Shown here piece after piece: positions 1 through 12,287 of a stretch of DNA of 64,000 nt (position 1 is the first letter of the stretch; every line of letters begins with the position of its first letter). A model generated the notes under the pieces. That model searched no databases. It was not told where the DNA came from and saw only the letters and a list, made by a program, of their open reading frames with translations. This DNA is from Panonychus citri. Taxonomy: Eukaryota > Arthropoda > Arachnida > Trombidiformes > Tetranychidae. Location of the stretch: contig NW_026515449.1 of the NCBI RefSeq assembly GCF_014898815.1, forward strand, positions 17,020 through 81,019, written 5' to 3'. Both the position numbers and the translations under genes were made by a program.

Positions 1-366
1 TCCAATTAGACTTGTAATCTCAATTAGGTTGAGTAACAGAGTTTGAAATGACCCATGGACAAGAAGGTAATACATGTAAGTGACCAAATATCTCGGCCCT
101 GAATGAATGGCAATACAGATTCGCCAAACATATTTCTGAGGTGAATACGATCCAACGGAAGCGCTAATTGATGGAAGGTAATTAGACACTCGACAATGGG
201 TTGAAGTTGATTCTTTGAAATTGAAATAAAGTGACCAAAGAACACAGAAGATGAAACTGCCCAACGGAAGAGCGGTTGTAATAACCGCTAGATGAGTAAA
301 ACTGAAAAGAAAACATTTATTATCTTTATAGTAAACCAAAGGTTTCAAGTTCTTTGTTGATTTCAT
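1..366 (-). CDS. PGAP2: PGAP2 (post-GPI attachment to proteins factor 2), N-terminal part, cut by left edge
   Basis: An open frame on the minus strand runs from an ATG at 366-364 to the window edge (122 codons, no stop). After a short basic N-terminus comes a hydrophobic segment (about residues 22-50, containing TALPLGSFIFCVLWSLYF). It is followed by signatures I recognise from PGAP2/FRAG1: an S-T-H-C motif, NYLPSISA, and YVWRICIAIHSGPRYL. PGAP2 is a multi-pass Golgi membrane protein needed for lipid remodelling of GPI anchors (family knowledge). Starting upstream matches the short pre-TM tail of the family. An overlapping 73-codon frame at 24-245 on the same strand is a shadow. The gene is divergent from IFT88, about 730 bp away. 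Only the first third or so of the protein is visible. Confidence 0.85.
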   Translation of the reverse strand, partial: MKSTKNLKPLVYYKDNKCFLFSFTHLAVITTALPLGSFIFCVLWSLYFNFKESTSTHCRVSNYLPSISASVGSYSPQKYVWRICIAIHSGPRYLVTYMYYLLVHGSFQTLLLNLIEITSLIG

Positions 367-1095
367 TCAAAAATTGGTTAATCTCTCAATCTCCAATTTC
401 CAGGATCACATTTAAAACAGAAAACAGAACCATTTGAAAGTCGAAACATTAACTTGTATAAACCGTAATCATCTTCAATAAACATGAACGAAAATTAGCT
501 AATTGTTTACAATTAACCAAGAAGGTGATGTTTACAAAATCTATAACCATTCACTGTTTACACCTTGGACCCAATAACCAGTTTCTTTTACCAGAATGAA
601 AAAGTAACAGGTAATCTGAATGGAGAGAGACAAATATTTGTTATGAGTTTAATCACAATTAAACTGTGGTGGAAAATTAAACAATAGAAATTAACTCACC
701 TTAGATTGTTCCATTGATCATCACAATTAAAGATGACAAGTTGATTGAGAAAACAAAACATTTCCTTTGTTATGGATCATCAAACTGACCAAATAAACAA
801 TTGATTAACCAAAATAATTTGGAAAACATTGAATTGGATTGATTTTAATCTTACCTTCATCTTTTTTCATCTTTAATCGCGTGCTTAATTGATGAAAATT
901 GTGAAGCTTTAATTAACTATGGAAATATTAATTTGAGAAAAGAAATTGAATTTTTTTCTTTGTTTATTTTTATTTCCAATGATTTGGTTGCTTTGGTAAC
1001 GTGGAAATTAATTGTAAACAAATGAATGAAAATACGTTTAATCTTATGTAACATATGAGACAATTAATTAATCTATTGATTTCCAGTGGAAAATA
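367..1095. promoter_or_regulatory. Divergent intergenic region between PGAP2 and IFT88
   Basis: These 729 bp separate the start codons of PGAP2 (-) and IFT88 (+) and must hold both promoters. The sequence is AT-rich with many AATTAA/TTAATT words. Splice-donor-like sites on the minus strand near 697 and 855 could belong to a PGAP2 5' UTR intron, but this is not supported further. No clear TATA box was chosen. Confidence 0.4.
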
Positions 1096-4000
1096 ATGTC
1101 GGAAAAAATTGTTCTAGTTCCAAGTTTAGAGGATCTTTATTCTGGTTTCAACGATTTTAATCCGGTTCTTGATTCTAAGGTGAGTTTCCTTTGATTTAGA
1201 CAATTTAATTGATCTCATTAAGCTAATTTATATTTAATCCATTCGAATTGTTGATTTTCTTTGTTTTTCTCTCAATTGAAGGCATTACAATACGATGAAG
1301 ATTTCCAACAGACTGTACTTAAAAGTAGCTATGGAAGACGAGGTAACACTGGTTATCGGACGAGCGGCACCTCGAGAATGGGAACAGCGGGTTATAATCG
1401 AGGACTTGTGTCCACTTCGAGACGTAAATCATCAACCTCAAGTCTTAATCAACAACAAGCCCCTTCGACGGCCCGACCAATGACCGCAGTTCGTGGTGCT
1501 GGTTACACTTCATCGACCCATAAAAGTCCATCCGGTTCCGGGATATTCGACCCTTTATCTCAAAACAAATCAAGTTCGTCCTCTCCCTTTGTCGCCAAAG
1601 ACGAAAATACCCCTCAGGCAAAGATTAAACTATTGGAAAAGAAAGTTAATGATCTGCTGGAAGAATCGATCGAAGCCTCTTATCGAAATGAATTTAAATT
1701 ATCTTTAGATAAAGCGAAACAAGCGATGACCAAAGAAAGGTCACTTTCCCGACAGAAAGAGCAATTGGCCTCAGCGGCAATTTCAGTTTCCATTGAATTA
1801 ACATTCGCTGTTCTTTTCAATCTCGCAATTCAATATACTCGAAATGAAATGTATTCAGACGCTATAAGTACGTTTCAAACACTCATCAAGAATCGTTCAT
1901 TTGTTAATTCAGGTAAATCGAATTTCTAAAAAAAATTTACAATCTTAATTGTCATTCTTATTATCAATTATATTCTAATCATTATCGAATAATTTTATCG
2001 ATTTTGAAATGTCCTTGTTAACGAATCTCAAATAACAAATATCAAGGACAACAGAGAGATGATATAAAATCGTATTGATTACAATGTTTATCAATCATTC
2101 AAACTAATCAACAATTGACATTTTCTAATTGCAGGAAGACTTAAACTAAACATCGGAGCAATTTACTATCGACAAGGAAATTATCCTAAAGCAATTAAAT
2201 TTTTTCGAATGGCTTTAGATCAAATACCGACCTCCCAACGCAATACAAGGTAACCAAGAGAACTAAGAACAAGTTGATTGTAATTAGAATAAGAATAATA
2301 TGATAATATTGATATTTTAATTTTCTATTTTAACAGAATGAGAATAATGAGAAATATTGGTTTATCTTTCGTCAAACTGAATCAATATTCCGATTCAATT
2401 ACATCATTCGAATACATCATGTCGGAGAAAGGTGATTTTCGTGATGCTCTGAATCTAATTGTTTGTCATTATGCAATTGGGGATAAAGAGAATATGAAAA
2501 AATCGTTTATTAAATTGTTGGAAATATCTGATGTCAACTGTTCATCAGATCGATATGAGATGATTACCGAAGATGATGATAACCTTTCAACGTTAATTTT
2601 GGAAGCAATTAAAGTTGATTCACTTCGTAAATGGGAAAGGGAACGTAAACAAGAACGAGATTGGTGTATTCTCCTGGCATCACAATTAATTGCCCCAGTG
2701 ATTGGTGACACTTTTACCCAAGGATACGAATGGTGTGTTGATACCATTCGATCCGCTGGTTACATTGAGATCAGCGATGATATCGAGATAAACAAGGCTG
2801 TTAAACACTTGAAGAGACGGGAATTTGCCGAGGCCATTGGAACCCTTAAGACGTTTGAAAAAAAGGAGGGAAAAGCGGCCTCAACCGCTGCGACCAATTT
2901 ATCATTTTTATATCTATTACAAAACGATCTTGAAACGGCCGATCGTTATGCTAATATAGCGATTGACACGGATCGATTTAATTCCGCTGGATTGGTCAAT
3001 AAGGGTAATTGTTGTGTTAAATTGAATGACCATGAAAGGGCCAGTTCGTTTTACAAAGAGGCGCTGACCAATGATTCGTCCTGCATCGAGGCTCTTTACA
3101 ATCTCGCTTTGGCCAATAAAAAGTTAAATCGATTCGATTTAGCCTTAAATTGTCTTCTCAAGATTAACAGTATTCTCCCTAATCATCCAAACGTCCTCTA
3201 TCAAATTGCTAATATGTAAGTTGTTCAATTATCCATTACATCCGAATGATTTAATATTTATTATCTCTTTAATTGTTAATGATAGTTATGAATTAATGAA
3301 TGATATGGATTCGTCAATGGATTGGTTTCAATTGTTAATCACTTTTGTTCCCTCGGATCCTAATATACTTAATCGTATGAGCGATATTGCCGCTAACGAA
3401 TCGGACAAACAATCATCTTTCTCGTACATAAATGATGTGAGAATAATTAACTAACCATTTATTAATATTTGGAAGAAATTTCATTGATTGTTTATAATTA
3501 ATTTGTTTTCTTTCTCAGAGTTATCGTTATTATCCATCACATATTCCAACAATTGAAAGACTTGCTGCTTATTACATAGAAACTCAAGTCTATGAAAAGG
3601 CGACTCGTTATTTGGAAAAGGCTGCGGCAGTTCAGTGAGTCAATTGATTCGATTCTGGTTGTTGACAATTTAATTTGATGAGTAACTTGTTTTCTTTTCT
3701 ATTCGAAGGCCAAATCAAGTTAAATGGTATTTAATGATCGCTGCTTGTTATCGTCGGAGTGGAAATTACCAACAAGCTCTACAATGTTACAAAATGATCC
3801 ATCGTAAGTTTCCAGATAATCTTGAATGTGTCAAGTTCTTGGTGCGAATTTGTCAAGATTTGGCCTTACCTGAGTATAATGAATTCTACGATAAGCTGAA
3901 GAAATTGGAAAAGGTGAGAGAATCGAGAGAAAGAAAGTCACAAAGCGGTCGATCTCAGCGAAGTGGTTCACGAGCTTCCTCTAACAATAATCGAACCTCA

Positions 4001-4249
4001 GCTGAAAGTTCAAGAGGAGATTCAGCTTCTAGCAACAGCTCAGGATACGTCACCTCAGTTTCGATTAACTCTAAAAATGGAAACAAAAAGAAATCAATAT
4101 TTGATCTGATCGAAAATAAAGAAGTCGATGATGAAAATATTCTTGATGACGAAACTGGACCTTTACAAAGACCAACAACTTCGTGGAGGAAACGAAATGA
4201 AGATGATGATTTTACAAACGATGAAATCGTTGACATTTTACCAGAATAA
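1096..4249 (+). CDS. IFT88: IFT88 homologue, intraflagellar transport TPR protein, 7 exons
   Basis: Joined exons 1096-1179, 1282-1912, 2135-2249, 2337-3215, 3286-3436, 3519-3634 and 3709-4249 give 838 residues, close to the family's ~820. All junctions are GT-AG and in phase. The N-terminus has the IFT88 hallmark DLYSGFNDFNP, then a Ser/Gly/Arg-rich stretch with GRRGNTGYR and RPMTAVRGAGY. TPR repeats fill roughly residues 170-690. The conserved C-terminal TPR block reads YRYYPSHIPTIERL, then CYRRSGNYQQAL and IHRKFPDNLECVKFLVR. The tail is low-complexity, Ser/Asn-rich, then acidic. IFT88 is a core IFT-B subunit that carries cargo along cilia; in arthropods this means mainly sensory-neuron cilia. 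The short first exon and the ATG at 1096 were chosen because they restore the family N-terminus. It is probably complete. Confidence 0.95.
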
Positions 4250-5435
4250 TTAACCATAAACAACACGAAAATCAATCGCTAATCATAATCTAAAAATCAC
4301 TTTGCACAATCAAATTTAATCAGTTCTCTTACAGTTAATCCTGTTAATTAATTTGTTCAATTGTTTCGCAAAACCTGTTGACTTAATTACGATTATAACA
4401 TATAAATTATATCGATCTGCGTTGAATTTGTTACAATTATGTTACATCCATTTCTTAATTAATACAATAAAATTGTTCAGTAAACTGATTGATCTAATTT
4501 TCCAATCAATCAACAAATTATTCATTTCAATAAATAATTTCAAACTTATCACGAGAACTCAGATTATTATAAACATTTCCTATTTCCAATACAACACCAA
4601 TGAATATCGTAAGTGTTTACTAGGTGTTCATGAAAATCAATCGATAATCTGAATCCATGATGATCAGAATTGAGAATCTTGAATGAACAATCAATTTAAA
4701 CGAGAAAACAATTCGCAGCAACAAATGAACTCGAGCCGAAAGCGACAGATAATAAAATGATATTCGTATTTATCAATTGGCTAACAAATAGAAGCAATTA
4801 TTTTATTATTACCGCGATTAAGTTTGTTAATTGTTCTTATCTGATCAATGAATTGAAATGTGAGAACAAAAAGAAAGAGAGAAATTAAAGAAATGAGATG
4901 AGAGGGGAAATTAGATTATCATGATTGTTATTAGGATACATGATTCAGATTCTACTTGGTGTGTTATCTTATCATGACATTAATAATCTCGACGAGTAAA
5001 CAACATAAAGAGAAACCAGAGGTTCACTTAGGTGATTTTCACATCGTCGAGAACATTGTAACTCTCAGACTATTGTAAAAGTGATCAAATTAAGGTAAAA
5101 ATTAACAATCAAATCTGAAGAAAAGGGAGAGAGAAACTCACCAACCACACCCGATATCCGATATTGACACTTCCATGGTATCATCATCATTATTTAATTA
5201 ATTTCCATCTATCGACTATCAAATTCATCGTAAGGTTAATTTCTTTCAACAGTGTGTCAGTTATAACTGTCGATTTTGATAATTTGTGGTCAATAGAATT
5301 GAGTATTTTTGTTTTACAATTAGTTGATTGTTGTTTTTATTTCGGATTCTCTTTTGTGGATTAAATTGTTTTCTTAATAGTAAATTAAATCAACTTTAAT
5401 TCAATTCATTTAGTGCTGATAATCTGACCAGTAAG
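4250..5435. other. Intergenic region, IFT88 3' flank and orphan-gene 5' flank
   Basis: About 1.2 kb of AT-rich sequence. Open frames here (for example 4353-4652) have no ATG or recognisable protein and look like chance. I see no RNA gene. The last ~100 bp probably contain the promoter and 5' UTR of the downstream gene. Confidence 0.5.
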
Positions 5436-8400
5436 ATGGATTATCAGGTAAAATGGTTTCCCTTTTTGGTGGCCAGTGTTTTGTTAATCATTCCAAGTGT
5501 TTACTCAATTAGTATGAGTATCGAAAGGAAAAGTCAAATTTTCAATCTTTGCTATAATCGCCAACGGACACCAGGTCAGATATCGCCGATAATTAATGGA
5601 CAAAATAGTCCACCGTTGGCTTCGAGTGTTGAAAATTTGATCGCTCTCATTGAAAAGATTGAAAATTCAACGACAACCCGATCGATCCAAGCAAAGGATT
5701 TAGCAGCAACTTTGTTAAGAAAGTGAGTAATTAACTAATCATATTTGTAAATTTCTAACTTTCCTAAAATTGGGAAGGTCAAAATCTTATTATTTTTTGA
5801 CCGCCGATCGATGTTGTCGGAGATATTTACTATCATATTGATTAGCTGTTTATTTTTTTCTGAATCGTAATTATGTTCAATAAATCAAAGTAATTGTTGT
5901 TGATTGCAGAGAAAGTAATCAACAATTAGTCTCCATTTTTCTAAATCCAGGTTACATAGGCAACAATCAATCTTCATTGGAAACCGTTATAATAGAAATA
6001 ATTAAGTAAACAAAAGATGATTATCTTTCCTCTATTTCCTCTGAATTTACTTGAGTGTTTATTGTAACCATAACTCCGTTATCGAAGATCAAATTTGTAG
6101 TCGTTATTAAGCAAAATCATCAATGAGAAAAACAATTTCTCCTTAATTTCTGCAATAAACACTAGATGTTCGTCTATTACTTTAACCATTGTAATCTGAT
6201 TAGAGGGAGAAAACGAGATGGAAATCATATTCACTTAATTACTCTGCGACTCAAACAATCAACTATCACATAGACAATTTAATAATTTCCAATCAATTAC
6301 AATGTAAAAAAGTTCAAATTAAATCTCCAAAGGCAATGAAAACAGATATCATATCAACTATGGATTTACATTAGACGAAAAGTTGATTGGTTAATTTGAT
6401 CAATGTTTCTTAATCTTGATTAACAATTAAGATACACCGTTAAGCCTCCAAGCTGAGTGTTAATGAATTAAGATTTCCTTTGAAGGTCAATATTTTAAAT
6501 CTTAAGTTATATCCAATTGTCTGAATGGTCAATCGGATTTATCTTTTTGTCTAATGATTTATTATCATCATGATTTTGTCTTTAATTCTGTCAACAATTA
6601 GTCATCTACAGGATTAATTATTAATATTAATATTTCAACCATAGGATAACATAAATATCTGTGTGATGATTAAGATGAAGAGGTACTTGTAACCAACAAT
6701 TAACCAACATTATTTAGACGATTTTTATTGATCCATATTAGTTTTCAATCTATTTTAATCTTATCATATTTTCCTAATTATATCTTAATATTATTACTGA
6801 TAATTAATCAACAATTAAGTCAAAATGATATATTGGGAATATACGGGAAACAATTGATTGTGTTTAAATTTAGACTGATCAATTTAATTATTTTCTAGAT
6901 TCCGATCGGATGGTAATGTGGTCAGAGCTTATAGTTATTTGGACCAAGGGGAGACCTACGAGTTTGTCGATAAAATCGAAGATATTTTATTGGAATCGCC
7001 AGCGGAAGTTTCTTTGGATGACCAGACAATTCTGACCGAAAATGAGAGATGTTCCCTCTATTTTATGTTATCATATCACATCAATCAAACGGAAAAAGCG
7101 GATGCACGAACTAATCGTTACTCTACTGGTGCTTATCGAGCTCCCGTTTCATCCAATTCGAGATCTGCTACAGGAACTCCAAGGTTTGTTATTTGATCAA
7201 ATCCAAGTTCATCATTGTTTTTAATCTTCTTTCTATTAATTAATGGACAGATATGGTGGCCCTTCTTATGCCCCTGTAGCTTTGACAGTCAAACCACGGG
7301 AGTACGGGGTTGGAAGTTATCGATCTAATAATGACCAAGCGATCGCATTGAACCGACTATTATTAGGAGTAATTGCTGGTCAATTGAATAGTCCTGGAGT
7401 TTCCGTTCGTGATATAATTACAAAGATAAATCCGAATATTCCTCAGGGAGAACTCAAAGCTAACGTTGATGAAATACTTAATCCTCTCATGGCTGTTACT
7501 TTGGCTAATATTCATTCAATGGCTGCTTTTGAAGGCGGTGAAGCAAACACAATCGCTGTTTCTGGTTCATGGGAAAGTACAAATACTTTATGTACAACTG
7601 AATACACTTTGAGTATGGAGAAACCTTCTGATGCCACTTTAGCCAACATCAGAGGAGGTATTGATGGATATTATATTGGCGAACTTACCAAAAGTTTAAC
7701 CAAAACTGCAACTGGATCAAGATTGAGATTAAGTCAAATTCTTCGTTACTATTATGATAATATCGGAGGTCGTGTTTCTGGTACTGGATATTGTGATCGA
7801 GCAACGATAAGTATCGATGATAGAGGTTTCCGTGACGCTGCAACTAATTATCTCAAAGCTTTGGAATTGAGTAAGAACTATATCATAGGAGAGTCCATAA
7901 TCACGAGTAAGATTGAGAAAGTACGACCAGCCATTGACTCGGCTTATGCTAAAGCTAAATCCATACCAGCTGAAGATAGCGAATGGTGTTCATCGGGTGG
8001 AATGAGTGGATACAAAGCTGATTGTGAAACTCCAACTGATCTATTTGTAGTCATTGATCTTCAATCTGCCGATGCTGATAAATATAAGAATTTAACTGGT
8101 CGACTAATCAATAAACTTAATCTTGGTATTTACGGTTCTTCAGCATCGATACTCTCAATGAATCGAGAAGATAATCTTGGAGCGGAAGGTCAAACTTTCC
8201 GTAATAATTTGAAGCACTTGGCTTGGGCAAGTTACAATAGAGGTTGCACTGGATGTGCCATGTCTTATATTCGAGAAGGTAAATTAATTAAACTAATCAA
8301 CAATTAACACAATTATTGACTCGTAAAATCGACTGATGTTTTTTTATGTATTCTAGATACCTTGGGTTCTGTTATCAATGCTCCGTCCACTGACCTTTAC

Positions 8401-9292
8401 CTCAGAATGAATGATACTTTGCGTGATTTCGAGGCCAATAAATGGTTCCAATTGGGAGCTCCAGCCAAACCTTTCATCATAATGGGTGGTTCATATACCT
8501 CTCGAAATATTGACCAAAACATTCGTATGGCACGATACACCTTGAAGAGTAACCATAGAGATGTACCCGTTTTCCTGATCACAAATGCAAACGAAAACGA
8601 TTTAACTGAATACATCAGTTCTCCACAGGACATAATTCGTGACCAAGATGGACTTGATGTTATGACTCAAGAATTGTCACAAAAAATTTGTCAAGTTCCA
8701 GCAACTTTCCAATACCCTGATTGTCGACGTGTCAGTTCAGAAGCGACCAGTGGTTTCGAGGCTTTTATAACACCAGGGCGATTACAGTATTGGGCCATGT
8801 ACCCTGAGTATTTCCTTAAAAGCTACGACATTGTGATGAAATTTTTCAGCAGTGAAGGTGATCTTAAGGTTTGCTTCGGTCGATATCCTAAGCCAGAAGA
8901 AACAGGTCGATGTTGGGAGGCCAAAAAGAACGAAGAGATTCGAATCGATGTCAGTGATCCATGTAAAGATCGAGATGTTCTGACCTGTGAACCTTTTTAC
9001 TTCACCATCACACCTCCTGATCAGGGAATGTCATCAAACACTATTTGCTCAGGTGAGACTAAGAGAGAAAAACAATACAATTAACTTTCGAAAATCAAAA
9101 TAATCCAACTAATTATCTTGTTAATTTCTTTCCACAGACAAAAAGTGTCTCAACGCTCGACAAATTAAATTCAAATTCTCTCACAGTGGAATAGCCTGTT
9201 CATCGGCTGTCACATTGGTCTCTTCACTTTTCTTGGCGATTATTTGTTCTCTATTAGCATCGTTTTTAAATCCAATTAAGAGACAATTCTAA
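5436..9292 (+). CDS. Uncharacterised secreted/membrane-anchored protein with VWA-like core, 5 exons, 816 aa
   Basis: Exons 5436-5722, 6899-7183, 7251-8278, 8357-9052 and 9138-9292 join in phase to 816 residues. Residues ~8-24 (FPFLVASVLLIIPSVYS) are a clear signal peptide. A region near 155-200 is Ser/Tyr/Gly-rich. From about residue 451 an alternating hydrophobic segment (TPTDLFVVIDL, later KPFIIMGG and VPVFLITN) looks like a Rossmann-type VWA fold. The usual DxSxS metal site is not visible, so a canonical MIDAS is unlikely. There are many cysteines in the second half. The C-terminus (about 786-809, SSLFLAIICSLLASFL) is a membrane anchor or GPI-signal-like tail. I do not recognise a named family. 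The first intron (1176 bp) is unusually long for this locus. Fragments of the gene recur at 9780-10172 and 15657-16120. Confidence 0.8.
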
Positions 9293-9542
9293 TTGTTGTT
9301 CTCCGTATTCTAATTCTATTCTTAAACTGCCAAGTAAATTACGATGATCATAATTTATGGTTAATCTTTTTATTGGAACAATTTGAAGCCTTTCATCAAC
9401 AAAAAATTCAATTCTTACATATAATCCAATGTTCCTCACAGCTAATTGATTTATCCTCTTTTTTTACAATCACAATTAACAGTAAACTGGAAATTAACTA
9501 ATCAAATGTATCATTAAATTAACCAAATCAAATGAAATACTT

Positions 9543-9584
<42 letters not shown>

Positions 9585-9715
9585 ATTTCTAATTACTTTT
9601 CAATTTTATACTTTGATAGATTAACAATTAATTCAGAAGAAAGGAGGACCTTTATTATTACGAAAAAAGTTCCTCGTAAATTAAGTTCAAGTGAAGATAA
9701 AGATTGAAGATTGGT
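9293..9715. other. Downstream flank of the orphan gene with (TC)n microsatellite
   Basis: AT-rich non-coding DNA carrying a pure CT/TC dinucleotide tract at about 9548-9582. No open frame of note. Confidence 0.6.
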
Positions 9716-10172
9716 TCAGATATTAAGTAGCGCAAACATCGGAAATGTTAATGCAGGGTCAGCTCCTCCTCCCTGCCCAGGTGAGACTAAGAGAGAAAAG
9801 CAGTAAAAAACAATACAATTAACTTTCCAGAATCAAAATAATCCAATTATTAATATTAGTTAACTTTTTTCCACGGACAAAAAGCGTCTCAACGTTCGAA
9901 AAATTTAATTCAACTTGAATTATTCGAGTTCTCCAATAGTGGACATATGATAATATCGGAGGTCATGTTTCTGGTACTGGTTATTGTGATCGAGCAACGA
10001 TAAGTATCGATGATAGAAGTTTCCGTGACGCTGCAACTAATTATCTCAAAGCTTTGGAATTGAGTAAGAATTATATCATAAGAGAGTCAGTAATCACGAG
10101 TAAGATTGAAAAAGTAATACGATCAACTATCGACTCGGCTTATGCTAAAGCTAAATCCATACTATTATTATA
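9716..10172 (+). pseudogene. Chimeric relic: silk C-terminal-domain fragment fused to scrambled orphan-gene pieces (copy A)
   Basis: At about 9721-9773 a frame reads ILSSANIGNVNAGSA, the end of a silk C-terminal domain. It runs straight into a copy of the orphan gene's intron 4 and exon 5 start (9780-9945, matching 9052-9195). That is followed by a piece of exon 3 from much further upstream in the parent (9947-10165, matching about 7756-7971: YDNIGG...TGYCDRATISIDD...). The order is therefore 3' part then 5' part, opposite to the parent gene. No frame is open throughout. The piece ends at AAATCCATACTATTATTA, the same end point as copy B near 16120. Confidence 0.8.
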
Positions 10173-10213
10173 ATTAAGGTAATCTAATTCTAATTCAATT
10201 TATGTTTGAATTT

Positions 10214-10375
10214 GTTCAGGTAACTTTATTGAGGCTAAAGCAACACGTTTACATGTGAGAAAAATATATAAAGGTGAAATTATTCAGATAGAAAATTATA
10301 TTTATATTTAATTTTCATTCGAACCAGTGAACTTTTTCATCAATTAAAATTTGAAGTGTTGGTAACGAGAAAAAA
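10214..10375 (+). promoter_or_regulatory. Silk-gene 5' module of S1
   Basis: Contains GTTCAGGTAACTTTAT at 10214-10229, then TATATAAAGG near 10265-10274, and the conserved leader ending in an A-run before ATG. The same order and spacing recur before all silk genes in the window. The TATA-to-ATG distance of about 105 bp implies a short leader of some 75-80 nt. Confidence 0.7.
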
Positions 10376-10935
10376 ATGAGTTTCAATCCTTTTTTGGTCG
10401 TTAATTTTTTTTTTGGTTAATCACCATTTTCCTGGGGCTTATGTCATCTTTATCGTAACAGAAGCCTGTTTCTGGTTATGAAGCTGGTTCTTCTTCTGAT
10501 AATTTAACTAGTTCTGGTGCTGGATATGGTCCTGGCGCTGGTGCTGGTGTTGGTTCTGGTTCTGGTTATGGTTATGGCCAAGGTTCTGAGGTTGGTTATG
10601 GTACTAGTGCTTCAACTACTGTCTCGAACATTGTTTCAAGACTTTCGTCACCCGATGCTACTTCAAGGGTCTCTTCAGCTTCACAAAGCTTTACATCAAA
10701 TGGTGGAGTTAATGTAGGAAGTCTTTCCAACTTTATCAGTAAAAGTGCTGCTTCCATTTCTTCATCTAACCCTGGTTTAAGTCAATGTGAAGTCTTGGTT
10801 CAAACCTTATCGGAATTAGTCGCTGTGTTGTTTCACATATCAAGTTACACAGACATGTCATATGTAGATCCAGAATGTGCTAGCGCACCTACAAATACAG
10901 TTGCTGAAGGCGTAGTTAACGCATTGACCAAATAA
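10376..10935 (+). pseudogene. Silk (spidroin-like) gene S1, broken in the signal peptide
   Basis: The start reads MSFNPFLVVNFFFG then stop. A run of ten T at 10395-10404 puts the frame out by one base, and a second in-frame TAA lies at the expected signal-cleavage region (TTA TCG TAA CAG, about 10450-10461). Beyond these the frame is open to 10935: a short Gly repeat (GYGPGAGAGVGSGSGYGYGQ), then a full C-terminal domain (RLSSPDATSRVSS, NPGLSQCEVLVQTLSELVAVLFHI) ending in TK. It keeps the cysteine in the NPGLSxC motif, the position of the inter-chain disulfide in spider spidroins (family knowledge). The intact C-terminal frame suggests recent loss, or a base-calling error plus one nonsense change. 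Confidence 0.8.
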
Positions 10936-12287
10936 TGTACTGGTTTTTCCCAATTTATTAATCTCTATTTTAATCAGTTAAAATTCTAAGTGTTGGAAAA
11001 AACAACTTACTCCAACCACCTAAAACTTTCCGATATTTCTCTTCTTCGTCATTTTCATGGGGTTTATTTTATCTTTCACTCTGGTTCGAGGTTTCCGACA
11101 TCAGAACTTTGTTTAATCCCTATAATAACTTTTTTCCAAGATTATAAGTTTAATTTCTTCTTCGTTCTCAGCGACTAATTTAATATTAAATCCTGGTTGA
11201 GGATTTGATTGAAGTAATCAGTATGCTAGTCCTCATAATAAGTAGATCACAAATCTCCAGATTTGATGAATTAATATCTAACATTACAATATTCCGAGAA
11301 TGAATATTAATGTATTGATATATTCATTTATATTTTCTCATTTGAAAATATTGCGAGCTTAAATTACAGAAAATTAATATTGATAAACAATTTTAAGAAA
11401 CTTCCGATTCTCTTACCGTTAACGTAACTTTAATTTCTAAGTTTCCATTCACTTGATCAGTGAATTTCTCAATTGAGATTCTTCATATTTGGGTCAGTTT
11501 AATTATCATTGATAATTTTTTCTAGAAATATTTCTTTTTATTTATTATCATTGACAATTTTTTTGATAAAAATCTATCACTGTTAATGGTCTTTTGGAAA
11601 TTAACTAATCAAATGTATCATTAAACTAATCAAATCAAATATATTACTTTGAAGTTTTTTCATTTGTCTTTCTTTTCATTTTCTGATTACTTTTTAAACT
11701 GGTAATTTGAACAATTAACAATGAAACCAGAGGAAATTAATACAGCCCAAAGGAAAGATTAAGAATGAAAATAATTTCAACAGAAAGTTTAATAAAATAT
11801 AATTAAAACCAATTTTCGTTTTTTTATAATTGTCGCAGTCTTTTGAGTTAATTGCGACACAAAAAATTTACCACCATTGGTATAGAAATGGAATTAATTA
11901 AAAAAAAACAGTTAAATGACAAGATGAAAGGACTGGATTAAGGATAAGAGGAGAATATCATCTTCTTTGTTAAATCATTTTAGTTGATTGTAAGAATATA
12001 TTAATTGCTGTCAATGTAAAAGTGTGTCGGTATAATTGGAGAGAATAGATTATTTTAAGGATTAACTGATTGTTTGAAAAAAAAGATTCGTTTGATTGTT
12101 CAGAATGATGAGAATTGGAGACAAGATCCAGTTAATTGATTATGAGATTTTCGCTGATTATATTTATCATGAGATCATAATATTGTTGATATTGGAAGCA
12201 CAGAATTGTTGATTGTTGGATATTTCAGTTTCTCGGATCACAATTGTTGATATTGTATATTAATGGAAATTAGATTACAATTTAAAT
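10936..12287. other. Silk 3' flank with relic of a second silk start; otherwise non-coding
   Basis: Just after S1, 10975-11130 repeats a decayed silk leader and signal-peptide region (CAGTTAAAATTCTAAGTGTTG, then TTTTCATGGGGTTTATTTTATC). The block 11825-11970 has a diverged second copy at 36010-36150. The rest is AT-rich without a gene. Confidence 0.55.

Noticed and set aside
24..245. 73-codon minus-strand ORF at the left edge
   Set aside because: It starts with a non-ATG codon and overlaps, in another frame, a clear PGAP2 coding sequence that runs to the window edge.
9548..9582. (TC)n tract as a regulatory GAGA element
   Set aside because: Similar tracts occur at several unrelated places; simple microsatellite is the more economical reading.
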